DNA from: Streptomyces xanthophaeus
Lineage (GTDB): Bacteria; Actinomycetota; Actinomycetes; Streptomycetales; Streptomycetaceae
Assembly: GCF_000725805.1 (NCBI RefSeq)
Contig: NZ_JOFT01000035.1
Coordinates: 13,625-77,624, forward strand
Direction: 5' to 3'
DNA: 64,000 bases
In this document: piece by piece, positions 48,818 to 58,330 of the stretch
How the letters are laid out: each line of letters starts with the position of its first letter
Numbering within the stretch: the stretch's first letter is position 1
Made by a program: the position numbers and the translations under genes
Notes under the pieces: model-generated
Database searches by the model: none
What the model was told of the DNA's origin: nothing
What the model saw: the letters and a program-made list of their open reading frames with translations, nothing else

Positions 48818-49978
48818 CTAGTGAAGGGGCAGCGTGGCGACGACCTCGTACGCGTCGCGCGTGCGCCGCGCCGTGAGGGTTCCGCCCAGGCTGCGGACCC
48901 GCTCGGACATGCTCGCCGTGCCGCTGCCCGCCGAGACCGGGGCCCGGCCCGGGGTCCGGGCGGGCAGGGCGTTGCTGACGGCGATCCGCAGCAGCGGGCC
49001 GTCCGCCGCGATCTGCACCTCGACGGTCTCCCCGCTCGCGTGCTTGGCCGCGTTGGTCAGGCACTCCTGGACCACGCGGTAGACGGCCGCCTGGCGCAGC
49101 GGGGAGAGCCCGTGCGCGCCCGCGTCCATGACGAGCCGTACCGGCGATCCGGCCCGGCCGCTCTCCTCCGCGAGCGCCGTGAGGCCGTCCACGCCCGGGG
49201 TGGAGGCCCGTTCCCCGCGCTGCACGATGATCTCGTTGAGCACGAGGTGCGCCCGGCGCGCGGTGTCGGCCAGTTCCTCGAAGTCCTTCGCGTGCGCGCT
49301 CTCGCGCGCCCGCACCGACAGCACCTCCGACCGCACCGTCAGCAGGGTCAGCTCCCGCCCCACGAAGTCGTGGACGTCGCGGGCGACCGAGGTGCGTTCC
49401 TGCTGGACGGCCTGGAGCACGGCGGACTCGGCCCGCCGGACGTCGAGCTCGCGCACCAGGTCGTGCCGGTAGGCGGCGATGCCCACGGCCGTGGCCAGCA
49501 CCCCGATGGGGACGACCAGGCTGAGGAACCCGCTGAGCGTCTCGGCGCGGGACTCGGGCCAGCCGGGCACGCAGAACAGGACCAGCGCGAAGGCCACGTA
49601 GCCGACGGTGGCCAGGATGCCGGCCCGGCGCCCGCGGTAGCGGCCCACGGAGTACAGGGCGAACTGGACCAGGGTGAGCTCGTGCAGCCAGCCGATGAAC
49701 AGCAGCGCGGCGAGGTACGAGAGCCACGGCAGCCTGCGCCGCACCAGCAGGGTGGAACAGCCGAGGGCGAGCACCACGGCGGCGAGCGGGCCGCTCAGCG
49801 AATTGTCGGCGGCGGCCAGCCCGGGCAGGTCGAGCGCCATCAGGCCGAGGCAGCCGAGGGCCGTGAACACGTCCATCGCCCGGGGCGAGCCGGCCCAGCT
49901 CTCGGTGAGCCGGCGCCCGGAGGCCACGGCCCAGTGGAGCGCCGAGGCGAAGGGCTTGACGTGCATGCTCCCCATCAT
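48818..49978 (-). CDS. Orphan NarL/DesK-type histidine kinase
   Basis: A 386-residue sensor kinase. Five or six membrane segments (about 35-165) form the sensor. The HisKA_3 motif is ARDVHDFVGRELTLL with phospho-His near residue 202, and the ATPase has QECLTNAAKHA. The final G box is short. No response-regulator gene is adjacent, so the partner is elsewhere. It lies between the mreB-like gene and a VKOR gene, both divergent from it. Start between 49978 and 49966 is uncertain. Confidence 0.9.
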   Translation of the reverse strand: MMGSMHVKPFASALHWAVASGRRLTESWAGSPRAMDVFTALGCLGLMALDLPGLAAADNSLSGPLAAVVLALGCSTLLVRRRLPWLSYLAALLFIGWLHELTLVQFALYSVGRYRGRRAGILATVGYVAFALVLFCVPGWPESRAETLSGFLSLVVPIGVLATAVGIAAYRHDLVRELDVRRAESAVLQAVQQERTSVARDVHDFVGRELTLLTVRSEVLSVRARESAHAKDFEELADTARRAHLVLNEIIVQRGERASTPGVDGLTALAEESGRAGSPVRLVMDAGAHGLSPLRQAAVYRVVQECLTNAAKHASGETVEVQIAADGPLLRIAVSNALPARTPGRAPVSAGSGTASMSERVRSLGGTLTARRTRDAYEVVATLPLH

Positions 49979-50129
49979 CCGTGGTCGCTGCCCGCGATCG
50001 GATCAGCCAACAGCGGATAAAGAGTGATATGAGGCACTCCGACCCTGCCGAAGAGGGGCCGTACGACCCTGCGTGTCCGTGACCTTCCGCTCTGCCGCCG
50101 TCCTGCGCCGGATCCGTAGTTTCACGAGG

Positions 50130-50699
50130 ATGAGCACCGACGACCCGCGCCCCGTCCGCCACACCCGGGGCACCGCCCTGCTCCTGCTGATCGGCGGCCT
50201 GACCGGGACGCTGGCCTCGGGCGTCCTCACGTACGACCGCATCCGCACCCTGGAGGACCCGTTCTTCACCCCGGGCTGCAATGTGAACGCGGTCCTCAGC
50301 TGCGGTGACGTCCTGTCCACCTGGCAGGGCAATCTGCTGGGCTTCCCCAACATGCTGCTCGGCCTCGCCGGCTTCGCCGCGCTCGCGGCGCTGGGCGCCG
50401 CGCTGGTGGCCGGGGCGGTGCTCCCGCGCCGGGTGTGGCAGGGCGTGTGGGCCGCGACGGCCGCGGGCTTCGCCTTCACCGTGTGGCTGATCGGGCAGTG
50501 CCTGTACGTGATCGGCGCTCTGTGCCCCTGGTGCATGGCCGTCTGGGCGGTGGTGATCCCCCTGTTCTGGTACGTCACCCGGCAGCTCGCCGCACCCGGC
50601 TCGCGGCTGCGGGCCCTCCCCCACTGGCTGGTCCCGCTGACCCTCTACGGGGTGGTGGCCGTGCTCGTCGTGACCAGGTTCGGTACCGCCCTGCTGTGA
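50130..50699 (+). CDS. VKOR-family disulfide oxidoreductase
   Basis: A 189-residue membrane enzyme with about five helices. The redox CPWC lies near residues 131-134, and the loop pair CNVNAVLSC near 49-57 is the other conserved cysteine pair. VKOR reoxidises a DsbA-like partner using quinone, forming disulfides in exported proteins. No DsbA gene is in the window. ATG 50130 follows a weak ribosome-binding site. Confidence 0.93.
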   Translation: MSTDDPRPVRHTRGTALLLLIGGLTGTLASGVLTYDRIRTLEDPFFTPGCNVNAVLSCGDVLSTWQGNLLGFPNMLLGLAGFAALAALGAALVAGAVLPRRVWQGVWAATAAGFAFTVWLIGQCLYVIGALCPWCMAVWAVVIPLFWYVTRQLAAPGSRLRALPHWLVPLTLYGVVAVLVVTRFGTALL

Positions 50700-50731
50700 C
50701 GCGGGCCGCCCGGCGGGGAAGGCATCACGGG

Positions 50732-50768
50732 GAAGGCCCCCGCACCGACCGACGGTGTGGGGGCCTTC
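50732..50768. terminator. Bidirectional hairpin between VKOR and valS
   Basis: GAAGGCCCCCGCACCG pairs with CGGTGTGGGGGCCTTC (16 bp, one G-T) around a 5-base loop, 33 bases after VKOR and 24 bases after valS. Confidence 0.88.
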
Positions 50769-50791
50769 TTCGCCGCTACGGCTGCGCGGTG

Positions 50792-53413
50792 TCAGCCGGC
50801 CGGCAGCGCGTCCAGCTGGGCGCGGAGGCGGGCGATGTCCGCCTCGGCCTTGGCGAGGCGGCCCTTGATCTTGTCCACGACGTTGTCGGGGGCCTTGGCG
50901 ATGAACGCCTCGTTCCCGAGCTTCGCCTCGGCCTGCTGCTTCTCCTTCTCGGCGGCCCCGAGGTCCTTGGTCAGGCGCTTGCGCTCGGCCTCGACGTCGA
51001 TGGTGCCCGACAGGTCGAGCGCGACCGTGGCACCGGCGACCGGCAGGGTGGCGGTGGCGTGGAAGCCCTCTCCCTCCGGCTGGAGGCGCAGCAGCTGCCG
51101 GATGGCGGCCTCGTGCGCGGCGAGCGGGGTGCCGGACAGGTCCAGGCGGGCCGGGACCTTCTGGCCGTCCTGGAGGCCCTGCTCCTTGCGGAAGCGGCGG
51201 ACCTCGGTGACGACGGCCTGGACGCTCGCGACCTCGGCCTCGGCGGCCGCGTCACGGAAGCCGCTGTCCTTGGGCCACTCGGCGATCACGAGGGACTCGC
51301 GGCCGGTGAGCGTGGTCCACAGGGTGTCCGTGACGAACGGGACGATCGGGTGCAGGAGGCGCATCAGCACGTCCAGGACCTCGCCGAGGACCCGGCCGGA
51401 GACCTTCGCCTGCTCGCCGCCCGCGAAGAACGTGGTCTTCGAGAGCTCGACGTACCAGCTGAAGACCTCGTCCCACGCGAAGTGGTAGAGCGACTCGCTG
51501 AGCTTGGCGAATTGGTAGTCCTCGTAGTACGCGTCGACCTGCGCGACCGTCTCGTTGAGACGGGAGAGGATCCAGCGGTCGATCGCGGACAGCTGCTCGA
51601 CCGGCGGCAGGTCGCCCTCGATCGTGGCGCCGTTCATCATCGCGAAGCGCGTGGCGTTCCAGATCTTGTTGGCGAAGTTCCGGGACGCCTGGACCCAGTC
51701 CTCGCCGATCGGGACGTCCGCGCCCGGGTTGGCGCCCTTGGCGAGGGTGAAGCGGACGGCGTCGGAGCCGTACTTGTCCATCCAGTCCAGCGGGTCGACG
51801 GCGTTCGGGTTCGACTTCGACATCTTCTTGCCGAACTCGTCACGGACCAGGCCGGTCAGCGCGACCGTGTGGAACGGCGCCTGCCCGTCCATCGCGTACA
51901 GGCCGAACATCATCATCCGGGCGACCCAGAAGAAGATGATGTCGTGGCCGGTGACGAGGACGTCGGTGGCGTAGAACTTCGCCAGGTCCGGGGTCTTCTC
52001 CGGCCAGCCCAGCGTGGAGAAGGGCCACAGGCCGGAGGAGAACCAGGTGTCGAGGACGTCGGGGTCCTGGTGCCAGCCCTCGCCGGTCGGGGCCTCGTCG
52101 TCCGGTCCCAGGCAGAGCACCTGGCCCTCGGGGCCGTACCAGATCGGGATGCGGTGGCCCCACCACAGCTGGCGCGAGATGCACCAGTCGTGCATGTTGT
52201 CGACCCAGTCGAAGTAGCGCTTCGACATGTCCTCGGGGTGGATCTTGGTGCGGCCGTCGCGCATGGCGTCGCCGGCGGCCTGCGCCAGCGGACCGACCTT
52301 GACCCACCACTGCATCGACAGGCGCGGCTCGACCGTGGTCTTGCAGCGCGAGCAGTGGCCCACGGAGTGCAGGTACGGGCGCTTCTCGGCGACGATGCGG
52401 CCCTGCTCGCGCAGTGCGCCGACGATGGCCGAGCGGGCCTCGAAGCGGTCCAGGCCGAGGAAGGGGCCGTGGACGGTGATGACGCCGCGCTCGTCCATGA
52501 CGGTCAGCGACGGCAGCCCGTGGCGCTGGCCGATGGCGAAGTCGTTCGGGTCGTGGGCCGGGGTCACCTTGACGCAGCCGGTGCCGAACTCGGGGTCGAC
52601 GTGCGTGTCGGCGACGACCGGGATGGTGCGGTCGGTCAGCGGCAGCTTGATCTGCTTGCCGACGAGGTGCTTGTACCGCTCGTCGTCCGGGTGGACGGCG
52701 ACGGCCGTGTCACCGAGCATCGTCTCGGCGCGCGTGGTCGCGACGACGAGGGTGTCCTCGCCCTCGCCGTACGTGATCGAGACCAGCTCGCCCGCGTCCT
52801 CCTGGTACTCCACCTCGATGTCGGAGATGGCCGTCAGGCAGCGGGGGCACCAGTTGATGATGCGCTCGGCGCGGTAGATCAGCTCGTCTTCGTAGAGGTT
52901 CTTGAAGATCGTCTGGACGGCGCGGGACAGGCCCTCGTCCATGGTGAAGCGCTCACGGGACCAGTCGAGACCGGCGCCGAGGCGGCGCAGCTGGCCGAGG
53001 ATCCGGCCGCCGTACTCCTCTTTCCACTGCCACACCCGGTCGGTGAAGGCGTCGCGCCCGAGGTCGTGGCGGGACTTGCCCTCCTCGGCGAGCTGCTGCT
53101 CGACCTTGTTCTGGGTGGCGATGCCGGCGTGGTCCATGCCGGGCAGCCAGAGCGTCTCGAAGCCCTGCATGCGCTTGCGGCGGGTCAGCGCGTCCATGAG
53201 CGTGACCTGGAAGGCGTGGCCCAGGTGCAGGGCACCGGTGACGTTCGGCGGCGGGATGACGATGGTGTAGGGCTGCTTGTCGCTCTTCGCGTCGGCCGTG
53301 AAGTACCCACGCTCCACCCAGCGCTCGTAGAGCTTCCCCTCTACCTCGGCCGGCGCGTACTGGGTCGGCAGTTCGGAGGTGGGGGCACTGGGTGTCTGCG
53401 TGTTCTCGGTCAC
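50792..53413 (-). CDS. valS: Valine-tRNA ligase
   Basis: An 873-residue class I synthetase charging tRNA-Val. HIGH reads HLGHAF near residue 66 and KMSKS is KKMSKSNPN near 529. A C-terminal coiled coil (about 805-870) is the ValRS tRNA-binding arm. GTG 53413 starts MTENTQTPS; the longer frame to 53443 is unlikely. No leader peptide or T-box was seen upstream. Confidence 0.96.
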   Translation of the reverse strand: MTENTQTPSAPTSELPTQYAPAEVEGKLYERWVERGYFTADAKSDKQPYTIVIPPPNVTGALHLGHAFQVTLMDALTRRKRMQGFETLWLPGMDHAGIATQNKVEQQLAEEGKSRHDLGRDAFTDRVWQWKEEYGGRILGQLRRLGAGLDWSRERFTMDEGLSRAVQTIFKNLYEDELIYRAERIINWCPRCLTAISDIEVEYQEDAGELVSITYGEGEDTLVVATTRAETMLGDTAVAVHPDDERYKHLVGKQIKLPLTDRTIPVVADTHVDPEFGTGCVKVTPAHDPNDFAIGQRHGLPSLTVMDERGVITVHGPFLGLDRFEARSAIVGALREQGRIVAEKRPYLHSVGHCSRCKTTVEPRLSMQWWVKVGPLAQAAGDAMRDGRTKIHPEDMSKRYFDWVDNMHDWCISRQLWWGHRIPIWYGPEGQVLCLGPDDEAPTGEGWHQDPDVLDTWFSSGLWPFSTLGWPEKTPDLAKFYATDVLVTGHDIIFFWVARMMMFGLYAMDGQAPFHTVALTGLVRDEFGKKMSKSNPNAVDPLDWMDKYGSDAVRFTLAKGANPGADVPIGEDWVQASRNFANKIWNATRFAMMNGATIEGDLPPVEQLSAIDRWILSRLNETVAQVDAYYEDYQFAKLSESLYHFAWDEVFSWYVELSKTTFFAGGEQAKVSGRVLGEVLDVLMRLLHPIVPFVTDTLWTTLTGRESLVIAEWPKDSGFRDAAAEAEVASVQAVVTEVRRFRKEQGLQDGQKVPARLDLSGTPLAAHEAAIRQLLRLQPEGEGFHATATLPVAGATVALDLSGTIDVEAERKRLTKDLGAAEKEKQQAEAKLGNEAFIAKAPDNVVDKIKGRLAKAEADIARLRAQLDALPAG

Positions 53414-53512
53414 GGGGCACAGGATACGGGGGGCGCCGCCCACGTTACGAATCCATACCGCAGTAGGCCGTTCAGTTGACCCCGGTCACCCCGTGACCGT
53501 CAGATGCCCCTC

Positions 53513-54166
53513 ATGAACGAGATCACCCAGCCCCCCGTCCAGGGGCCTCCCGCGCCGTACGCGGCGACCGGGCCGACCCCTCCCTCCACCGGCAAGCGGA
53601 TCCTGCGCATCGCCGGCGCGGTGCTGGTGACCGCCCTGGCCGTGACCGGTGGCCGCCTGGCCATGGAGGCGCTCCTCGACGACGGCCCGGCCGACGCCGG
53701 ACGCTACGAACTGGTGCCGCCGGCCTCTTTCCAAGGACTGGCGCTGCAGGAGTCCGGGCCGAGGGTGGACGCCGTCAAGCAGGGCCAGGGAGCCCCCAAG
53801 AAGGGCACCGTGCCGGTGGCCGTGGTCTACGCCGACCAGGCGGGCACCGCCCAGCTGGTGGTCAGCGGGGCGGCCGGCCGGTTCGGCGACGAGGACCCGG
53901 GGGCGGCGCTCACCGGCACGCTCACCTCCATGGGCATCAAGGAGGCCGACGTCACGGAGCACGAGGCCGGCAAGCCCGACGGCGGCTCGATGCGGTGCGG
54001 GACGCTGGCCCTGGAGGGCAGCTCGCTGCCGCTGTGCGTGTGGGCCGACCACAGTTCCCTGGTGACGGTGACCGTCCCGGTCGAGAACGGGCCCGTCGCG
54101 ATCGACGTGCTGGCCGAACGCGCCCGCGCGCTGCGGGAGGTCATGGAGGTTCCGGCGGCGTCGTAG
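53513..54166 (+). CDS. Membrane-anchored secreted protein A (paralogue of next gene)
   Basis: A 217-residue protein: short Pro-rich cytoplasmic N-terminus, one membrane helix (about 31-49), and an extracellular domain. The C-terminal half has CGTLALEGSSLPLCVWADHSSL, matching [12 protein letters not shown] in the following gene; the two cysteines may form a disulfide. Function unknown. Start could also be ATG 53504 or upstream GTG; no strong ribosome-binding site. Divergent from valS. Confidence 0.78.
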   Translation: MNEITQPPVQGPPAPYAATGPTPPSTGKRILRIAGAVLVTALAVTGGRLAMEALLDDGPADAGRYELVPPASFQGLALQESGPRVDAVKQGQGAPKKGTVPVAVVYADQAGTAQLVVSGAAGRFGDEDPGAALTGTLTSMGIKEADVTEHEAGKPDGGSMRCGTLALEGSSLPLCVWADHSSLVTVTVPVENGPVAIDVLAERARALREVMEVPAAS

Positions 54167-54258
54167 TTCCGTAACGCCTGCGACCCCGATGCCCCGGCCG
54201 GTCCGCCCTTCCGTCAGGATGTGAGAAACGGATAAGCAAACCTCATGGGGGACGCGCG

Positions 54259-55200
54259 ATGAGCTACAACCAGCCGGGGCCGTATGGTCAGCAGCCGCAG
54301 CAGCCGGGACCGTACGGGCAGCAGCCGCAGCAGCCCCCGCAGCCGGGGCCCTACGGCCAGCCCGGCCCGTACGGCCAGCCCGCCGCCCCGCAGCCGGGCT
54401 ACGGCTACCCCCAGCAGCCGGGAGTCCCTCCGCAGGGCTACCCCCAGCAGCAGCCGCAGTACGGCTACCCGCAGCAGCCCCCGTACGGCGGCATGCCGCC
54501 GCAGCAGCCGCCGAAGAAGTCGAAGACCGGCCTGATCGTGGTGTCCTCGGTCGTGGCGGTCGCCCTGATCGCGGCCGGCGGCTGGTACTTCCTGGGCAGC
54601 GGCAGCAGCTCCGGCAACGTCTCGGCCGACACCAAGGGCTACAAGCTGGTCGCCCCGGAGACGGTGGACGACTTCAAGAAGGACCCGAAGTACACCGAGC
54701 CGACCTTCAAGGACACGGAGAAGAAGGAACTCGAGGCGGCGGGCATGAAGGACCCGCAGCAGGTGGGGATGAACTACCAGTCCGGCGACCCGAAGAACCC
54801 CCTGTCGGCCAAGGGCATCAACTTCAAGGGCTACTACGGCGAGCTCGCCGACCCGGAGAAGACCGTCGACGGCTACTTCGCCATGGCCAAGCTGAACGCG
54901 GCGAAGGACAGCAAGGAGGCGGAGGTCGAGCTGATCGGAAGCCCCAAGACGATCAACCCGGCAGGGTTCAAGGGCGCCGTGCTGAAGTGCCAGGAAATCA
55001 AGGTGACTCCGAAGGACACCACGGCCAAGGGTCCCAAGGACCTCACCCTCCCCGTGTGCATCTGGGGTGACTACAGCACCCTGAGCATGGTCACCGCCAC
55101 GGACCTGGCCTCCGTCCTCGCGGGCAAGCCCGGCTACACCCTTGAGCAGACCGCGGAATTCGCCGCGAAGCTCTACAACACCGCCCGCGTGAAGAAGTAA
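54259..55200 (+). CDS. Membrane-anchored secreted protein B with Pro/Gln/Tyr repeats
   Basis: A 313-residue protein. Residues 1-85 are GPYGQQPQQ and GYPQQP repeats; one membrane helix follows (about 92-112, [19 protein letters not shown]); the extracellular domain (about 120-313) is Lys-rich and contains LKCQEI and [14 protein letters not shown], like its neighbour. ATG 54259 has GGGGGAC upstream. The Q/P/Y-rich tail is common in Streptomyces membrane proteins. Function unknown. Confidence 0.8.
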   Translation: MSYNQPGPYGQQPQQPGPYGQQPQQPPQPGPYGQPGPYGQPAAPQPGYGYPQQPGVPPQGYPQQQPQYGYPQQPPYGGMPPQQPPKKSKTGLIVVSSVVAVALIAAGGWYFLGSGSSSGNVSADTKGYKLVAPETVDDFKKDPKYTEPTFKDTEKKELEAAGMKDPQQVGMNYQSGDPKNPLSAKGINFKGYYGELADPEKTVDGYFAMAKLNAAKDSKEAEVELIGSPKTINPAGFKGAVLKCQEIKVTPKDTTAKGPKDLTLPVCIWGDYSTLSMVTATDLASVLAGKPGYTLEQTAEFAAKLYNTARVKK

Positions 55201-55217
55201 CAGCGCACCGCAGCGCA

Positions 55218-55260
55218 CATGCGGAAGGGGCGCCCCCGCCGGGGGCGCCCCTTCCGCATG
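55218..55260. terminator. Perfect 20-bp hairpin between convergent genes
   Basis: CATGCGGAAGGGGCGCCCCC (55218-55237) pairs perfectly with 55241-55260 around GCC. It lies between the rightward secreted-protein gene and leftward clpX. Confidence 0.93.
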
Positions 55261-55270
55261 TCCGGTGCGG

Positions 55271-56557
55271 CTAGGCCGACTTCTCGTGCGGGCCCTGGTC
55301 CTTCGGGACGATCCGCGGGACCAGCGTCGGGTTGACGTTGGAGCGGACCACGTCCGAGGTGATGACCACGCGGGCCACGTCCTTGCGGGACGGGACCTCG
55401 TACATGACCGACATCAGGACCTCTTCCATGATGGCGCGCAGACCGCGCGCGCCCGTCTGGCGGAGGATCGCCTGGTCGGCGATGGCTTCGAGGGCCTCGC
55501 GCTCGAAGTCCAGCTCGACACCATCGAGTTCGAACAGCCGCTGGTACTGCTTGACCAGCGCGTTGCGCGGCTCGACGAGGATCTGCAGCAGGGCCTCGCG
55601 GTCCAGGTTGTGCACCGAGGTCAGGACGGGGAGACGGCCGATGAACTCGGGGATCATCCCGAACTTCACCAGGTCCTCCGGCATGACCTCCTGGAACTGG
55701 TCGCTGGCCTCGATCTCGCGCTTCGAGCGGATCGTCGCCCCGAAGCCGATGCCCTTGGCGCCCGCACGCGACTCGATGATCTTCTCCAGGCCGGCGAAGG
55801 CGCCGCCCACGATGAAGAGCACGTTCGTCGTGTCGATCTGGATGAACTCCTGGTGCGGGTGCTTGCGCCCGCCCTGCGGGGGCACCGACGCCGTGGTGCC
55901 CTCAAGGATCTTGAGGAGCGCCTGCTGCACGCCCTCGCCGCTCACGTCGCGCGTGATCGACGGGTTCTCGCTCTTGCGGGCCACCTTGTCGATCTCGTCG
56001 ATGTAGATGATCCCGGTCTCGGCCTTCTTGACGTCGTAGTCAGCGGCCTGGATCAGCTTCAGCAGGATGTTCTCGACGTCCTCGCCGACGTACCCGGCCT
56101 CCGTCAGCGCCGTCGCGTCGGCGATGGCGAACGGGACGTTCAGCATGCGCGCCAGCGTCTGGGCGAGCAGCGTCTTGCCGGAGCCCGTGGGGCCCAGCAG
56201 CAGGATGTTGGACTTCGCGAGTTCGATCGCGTCGTCCCGGCCCTGCGCGCCGCCGTTCTCGCCGGCCTGGACCCGCTTGTAGTGGTTGTACACCGCGACG
56301 GAGAGCGCCTTCTTCGCCGGCTCCTGGCCGACGACGTAGCTCTCCAGGAATTCGTAGATCTCACGGGGCTTGGGGAGTTCCTCCCACCGGACCTCGGAGG
56401 TCTCCGCGAGTTCCTCTTCGATGATCTCGTTGCAGAGGTCGATGCACTCGTCGCAGATGTACACACCGGGTCCTGCGATGAGCTTCTTCACCTGCTTCTG
56501 GCTCTTTCCGCAGAACGAGCACTTGAGCAGATCGCCGCCGTCACCGATGCGTGCCAC
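55271..56557 (-). CDS. clpX: ATP-dependent unfoldase ClpX
   Basis: A 428-residue AAA+ unfoldase. The N-terminal zinc-binding domain has [11 protein letters not shown] and CDECIDLC; Walker A is [12 protein letters not shown], Walker [10 protein letters not shown]. It feeds substrates to ClpP1P2. It is downstream of clpP2 by about 153 bases on the same strand. Confidence 0.97.
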   Translation of the reverse strand: MARIGDGGDLLKCSFCGKSQKQVKKLIAGPGVYICDECIDLCNEIIEEELAETSEVRWEELPKPREIYEFLESYVVGQEPAKKALSVAVYNHYKRVQAGENGGAQGRDDAIELAKSNILLLGPTGSGKTLLAQTLARMLNVPFAIADATALTEAGYVGEDVENILLKLIQAADYDVKKAETGIIYIDEIDKVARKSENPSITRDVSGEGVQQALLKILEGTTASVPPQGGRKHPHQEFIQIDTTNVLFIVGGAFAGLEKIIESRAGAKGIGFGATIRSKREIEASDQFQEVMPEDLVKFGMIPEFIGRLPVLTSVHNLDREALLQILVEPRNALVKQYQRLFELDGVELDFEREALEAIADQAILRQTGARGLRAIMEEVLMSVMYEVPSRKDVARVVITSDVVRSNVNPTLVPRIVPKDQGPHEKSA

Positions 56558-56710
56558 GAGGTGCTTCCCCTTCGCCTGGGAGACGCCTGGTTCAGCGCTC
56601 CTGGTGCCTCATATCCGACGGTACCTTGCCGGGGGCCCCGTGCGGGGCCCCCTTGACGTGGTTCACATCGCCGAATGCGGCGGCGCGCCCACGCCAATTG
56701 GCGGCAAGGA

Positions 56711-57382
56711 TCAGGCCGAGCTCTTGCGGGTGGAGATGATCTGGTCGATCAGGCCGTACGCGAGGGCGTCCTCGGCCGTCAGGATCTTGTCGCGCTCGAT
56801 GTCCTCGCGGATCTTCTCCAGCGGGGTGGTCGAGTGCTTGGCCAGCATGGATTCCAGCTGGTCACGCATGCGCAGGATCTCGTTGGCCGCGATCTCCAGG
56901 TCGGAGAGCTGCTCGCGGCCGGTGCCGCCCGAGGGCTGGTGGATCAGCACGCGGGCGTTCGGCAGGGCCATGCGCTTGCCGGGGGTGCCGGCGGCGAGCA
57001 GGACCGCGGCCGCGGAGGCCGCCTGGCCCATGCAGACCGTCTGGATGTCCGGCTTCACGAACTGCATCGTGTCGTAGATCGCCGTCAGCGCGGTGAAGGA
57101 GCCGCCGGGGCTGTTGATGTAGATCGAGATGTCGCGGTCCGGGTCCATCGACTCCAGGCACAGCAGCTGCGCCATGACGTCGTTGGCGGAGGCGTCGTCG
57201 ATCTGCACGCCGAGGAAGATCACGCGCTCCTCGAAGAGCTTCGCGTACGGGTCGTACTCGCGCACGCCCTGCGAGGTGCGCTCGACGAAGCGCGGGATGA
57301 CGTAGCGGTTGTCCACCTGAGGGCCGGCGTAGAGGCCGCTCGCGGGAGAGAGGTTGTTCATGTGCATCTGGGTGTTCACCAT
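56711..57382 (-). CDS. clpP2: ClpP2 protease subunit
   Basis: A 223-residue serine protease subunit. The catalytic Ser is in [10 protein letters not shown] and the His in LIHQPSGG; residues 20-60 form the N-terminal gate. It assembles with ClpP1 into a heteromeric barrel. Start ATG 57382 or GTG 57379. Confidence 0.96.
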   Translation of the reverse strand: MVNTQMHMNNLSPASGLYAGPQVDNRYVIPRFVERTSQGVREYDPYAKLFEERVIFLGVQIDDASANDVMAQLLCLESMDPDRDISIYINSPGGSFTALTAIYDTMQFVKPDIQTVCMGQAASAAAVLLAAGTPGKRMALPNARVLIHQPSGGTGREQLSDLEIAANEILRMRDQLESMLAKHSTTPLEKIREDIERDKILTAEDALAYGLIDQIISTRKSSA

Positions 57383-57436
57383 CCTGGTGGCGTTCTGCGG
57401 GCTGTCGGCTGCGGGGTACTGACGGTGGTGCCGGGA

Positions 57437-58054
57437 TCAGGCCCCGGTGCCACCGCCGCCCGGAACGTTGGACGCGGCCGAGATGATCTCGTCGATCAGG
57501 CCGTAGTCCTTGGCCTCCTCGGAGGTGAACCAGCGGTCGCGGTCACCGTCGCGGATGATCGCCTCGACGGTCTGGCCCGAGTGGAACGCGGTGATCTCGG
57601 CCATCCGCTGCTTGGTGCGCAGCAGGTACTGGGCCTGGATCTTGATGTCCGACGCGGTGCCGCCGATGCCGGCGGAGCCCTGGTGCATCAGGATGTCGGT
57701 GTTCGGCAGGGCGAAGCGCTTGCCCTTGGCGCCACCGGTGAGCAGGAACTGGCCCATGGAGGCGGCCATGCCCATACCGATGGTGACGACGTCGTTCGGG
57801 ATGTACTGCATGGTGTCGTAGACGGCCATACCGGCCGTCACAGAGCCACCGGGGCTGTTGATGTACAGGTAGATGTCCTTCTCCGGCTCGGCGGCCAGGA
57901 GGAGGAGCTGCGCCGTGATCTTGTTCGCGATGTCGTCGTCTACCTGCTGGCCGAGGAAGATGATGCGCTCGCCGAGCAGCCGGTTGTAGACATGGTCGCC
58001 GAGGCCGCCACCGATGGACGGCTCACCCGCGGCGTAAGGCTTCAGATTCGTCAC
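57437..58054 (-). CDS. clpP1: ClpP1 protease subunit
   Basis: A 205-residue serine protease subunit starting [10 protein letters not shown] at GTG 58054. Catalytic Ser is in [11 protein letters not shown], His in MHQGSAGI. ClpP1 is the major growth-phase subunit in Streptomyces. The ClgR-type box upstream suggests it heads the clpP1-clpP2 operon. The frame beyond 58054 is noncoding. Confidence 0.96.
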   Translation of the reverse strand: MTNLKPYAAGEPSIGGGLGDHVYNRLLGERIIFLGQQVDDDIANKITAQLLLLAAEPEKDIYLYINSPGGSVTAGMAVYDTMQYIPNDVVTIGMGMAASMGQFLLTGGAKGKRFALPNTDILMHQGSAGIGGTASDIKIQAQYLLRTKQRMAEITAFHSGQTVEAIIRDGDRDRWFTSEEAKDYGLIDEIISAASNVPGGGGTGA

Positions 58055-58219
58055 GTATCCACCTGCTCGTCTCCGACGGCCATGTGCCGTCTCAGCGTCT
58101 CGTTCTGGGGCGCGGCCCGGCCGGTACGGACAAGTCCGCCGGCGTACGGGTACTCCCGTGCCCTCGTATTCATGGACCCTAACGCGCAGGTAGGACAACG
58201 CCATCCCGCTTCCCGAACT

Positions 58220-58234
58220 GTTCGCTCGGAGCGC
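58220..58234. promoter_or_regulatory. ClgR-like operator upstream of clpP1
   Basis: GTTCGCTCGGAGCGC contains the near-palindrome CGCTC-G-GAGCG and fits the GTTCGC-N5-GCG pattern recalled for ClgR, the activator of clpP1P2 in Streptomyces. It lies about 165 bases before the clpP1 start. Binding is inferred. Confidence 0.6.
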
Positions 58235-58264
58235 AAGGTCGAAAGGCCCGCCGGGGCCCGTGCA

Positions 58265-58298
58265 GAAGGGCCCGGACGCGACTGCGTCCGGGCCCTTC
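58265..58298 (-). terminator. Perfect 15-bp hairpin after tig
   Basis: GAAGGGCCCGGACGC pairs with GCGTCCGGGCCCTTC around GACT, 32 bases beyond the tig stop and between tig and the clpP1 promoter. Confidence 0.9.
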
Positions 58299-58330
58299 GG
58301 GGCACTGCTCAGCGGGCTTCGCCCGGGGTG

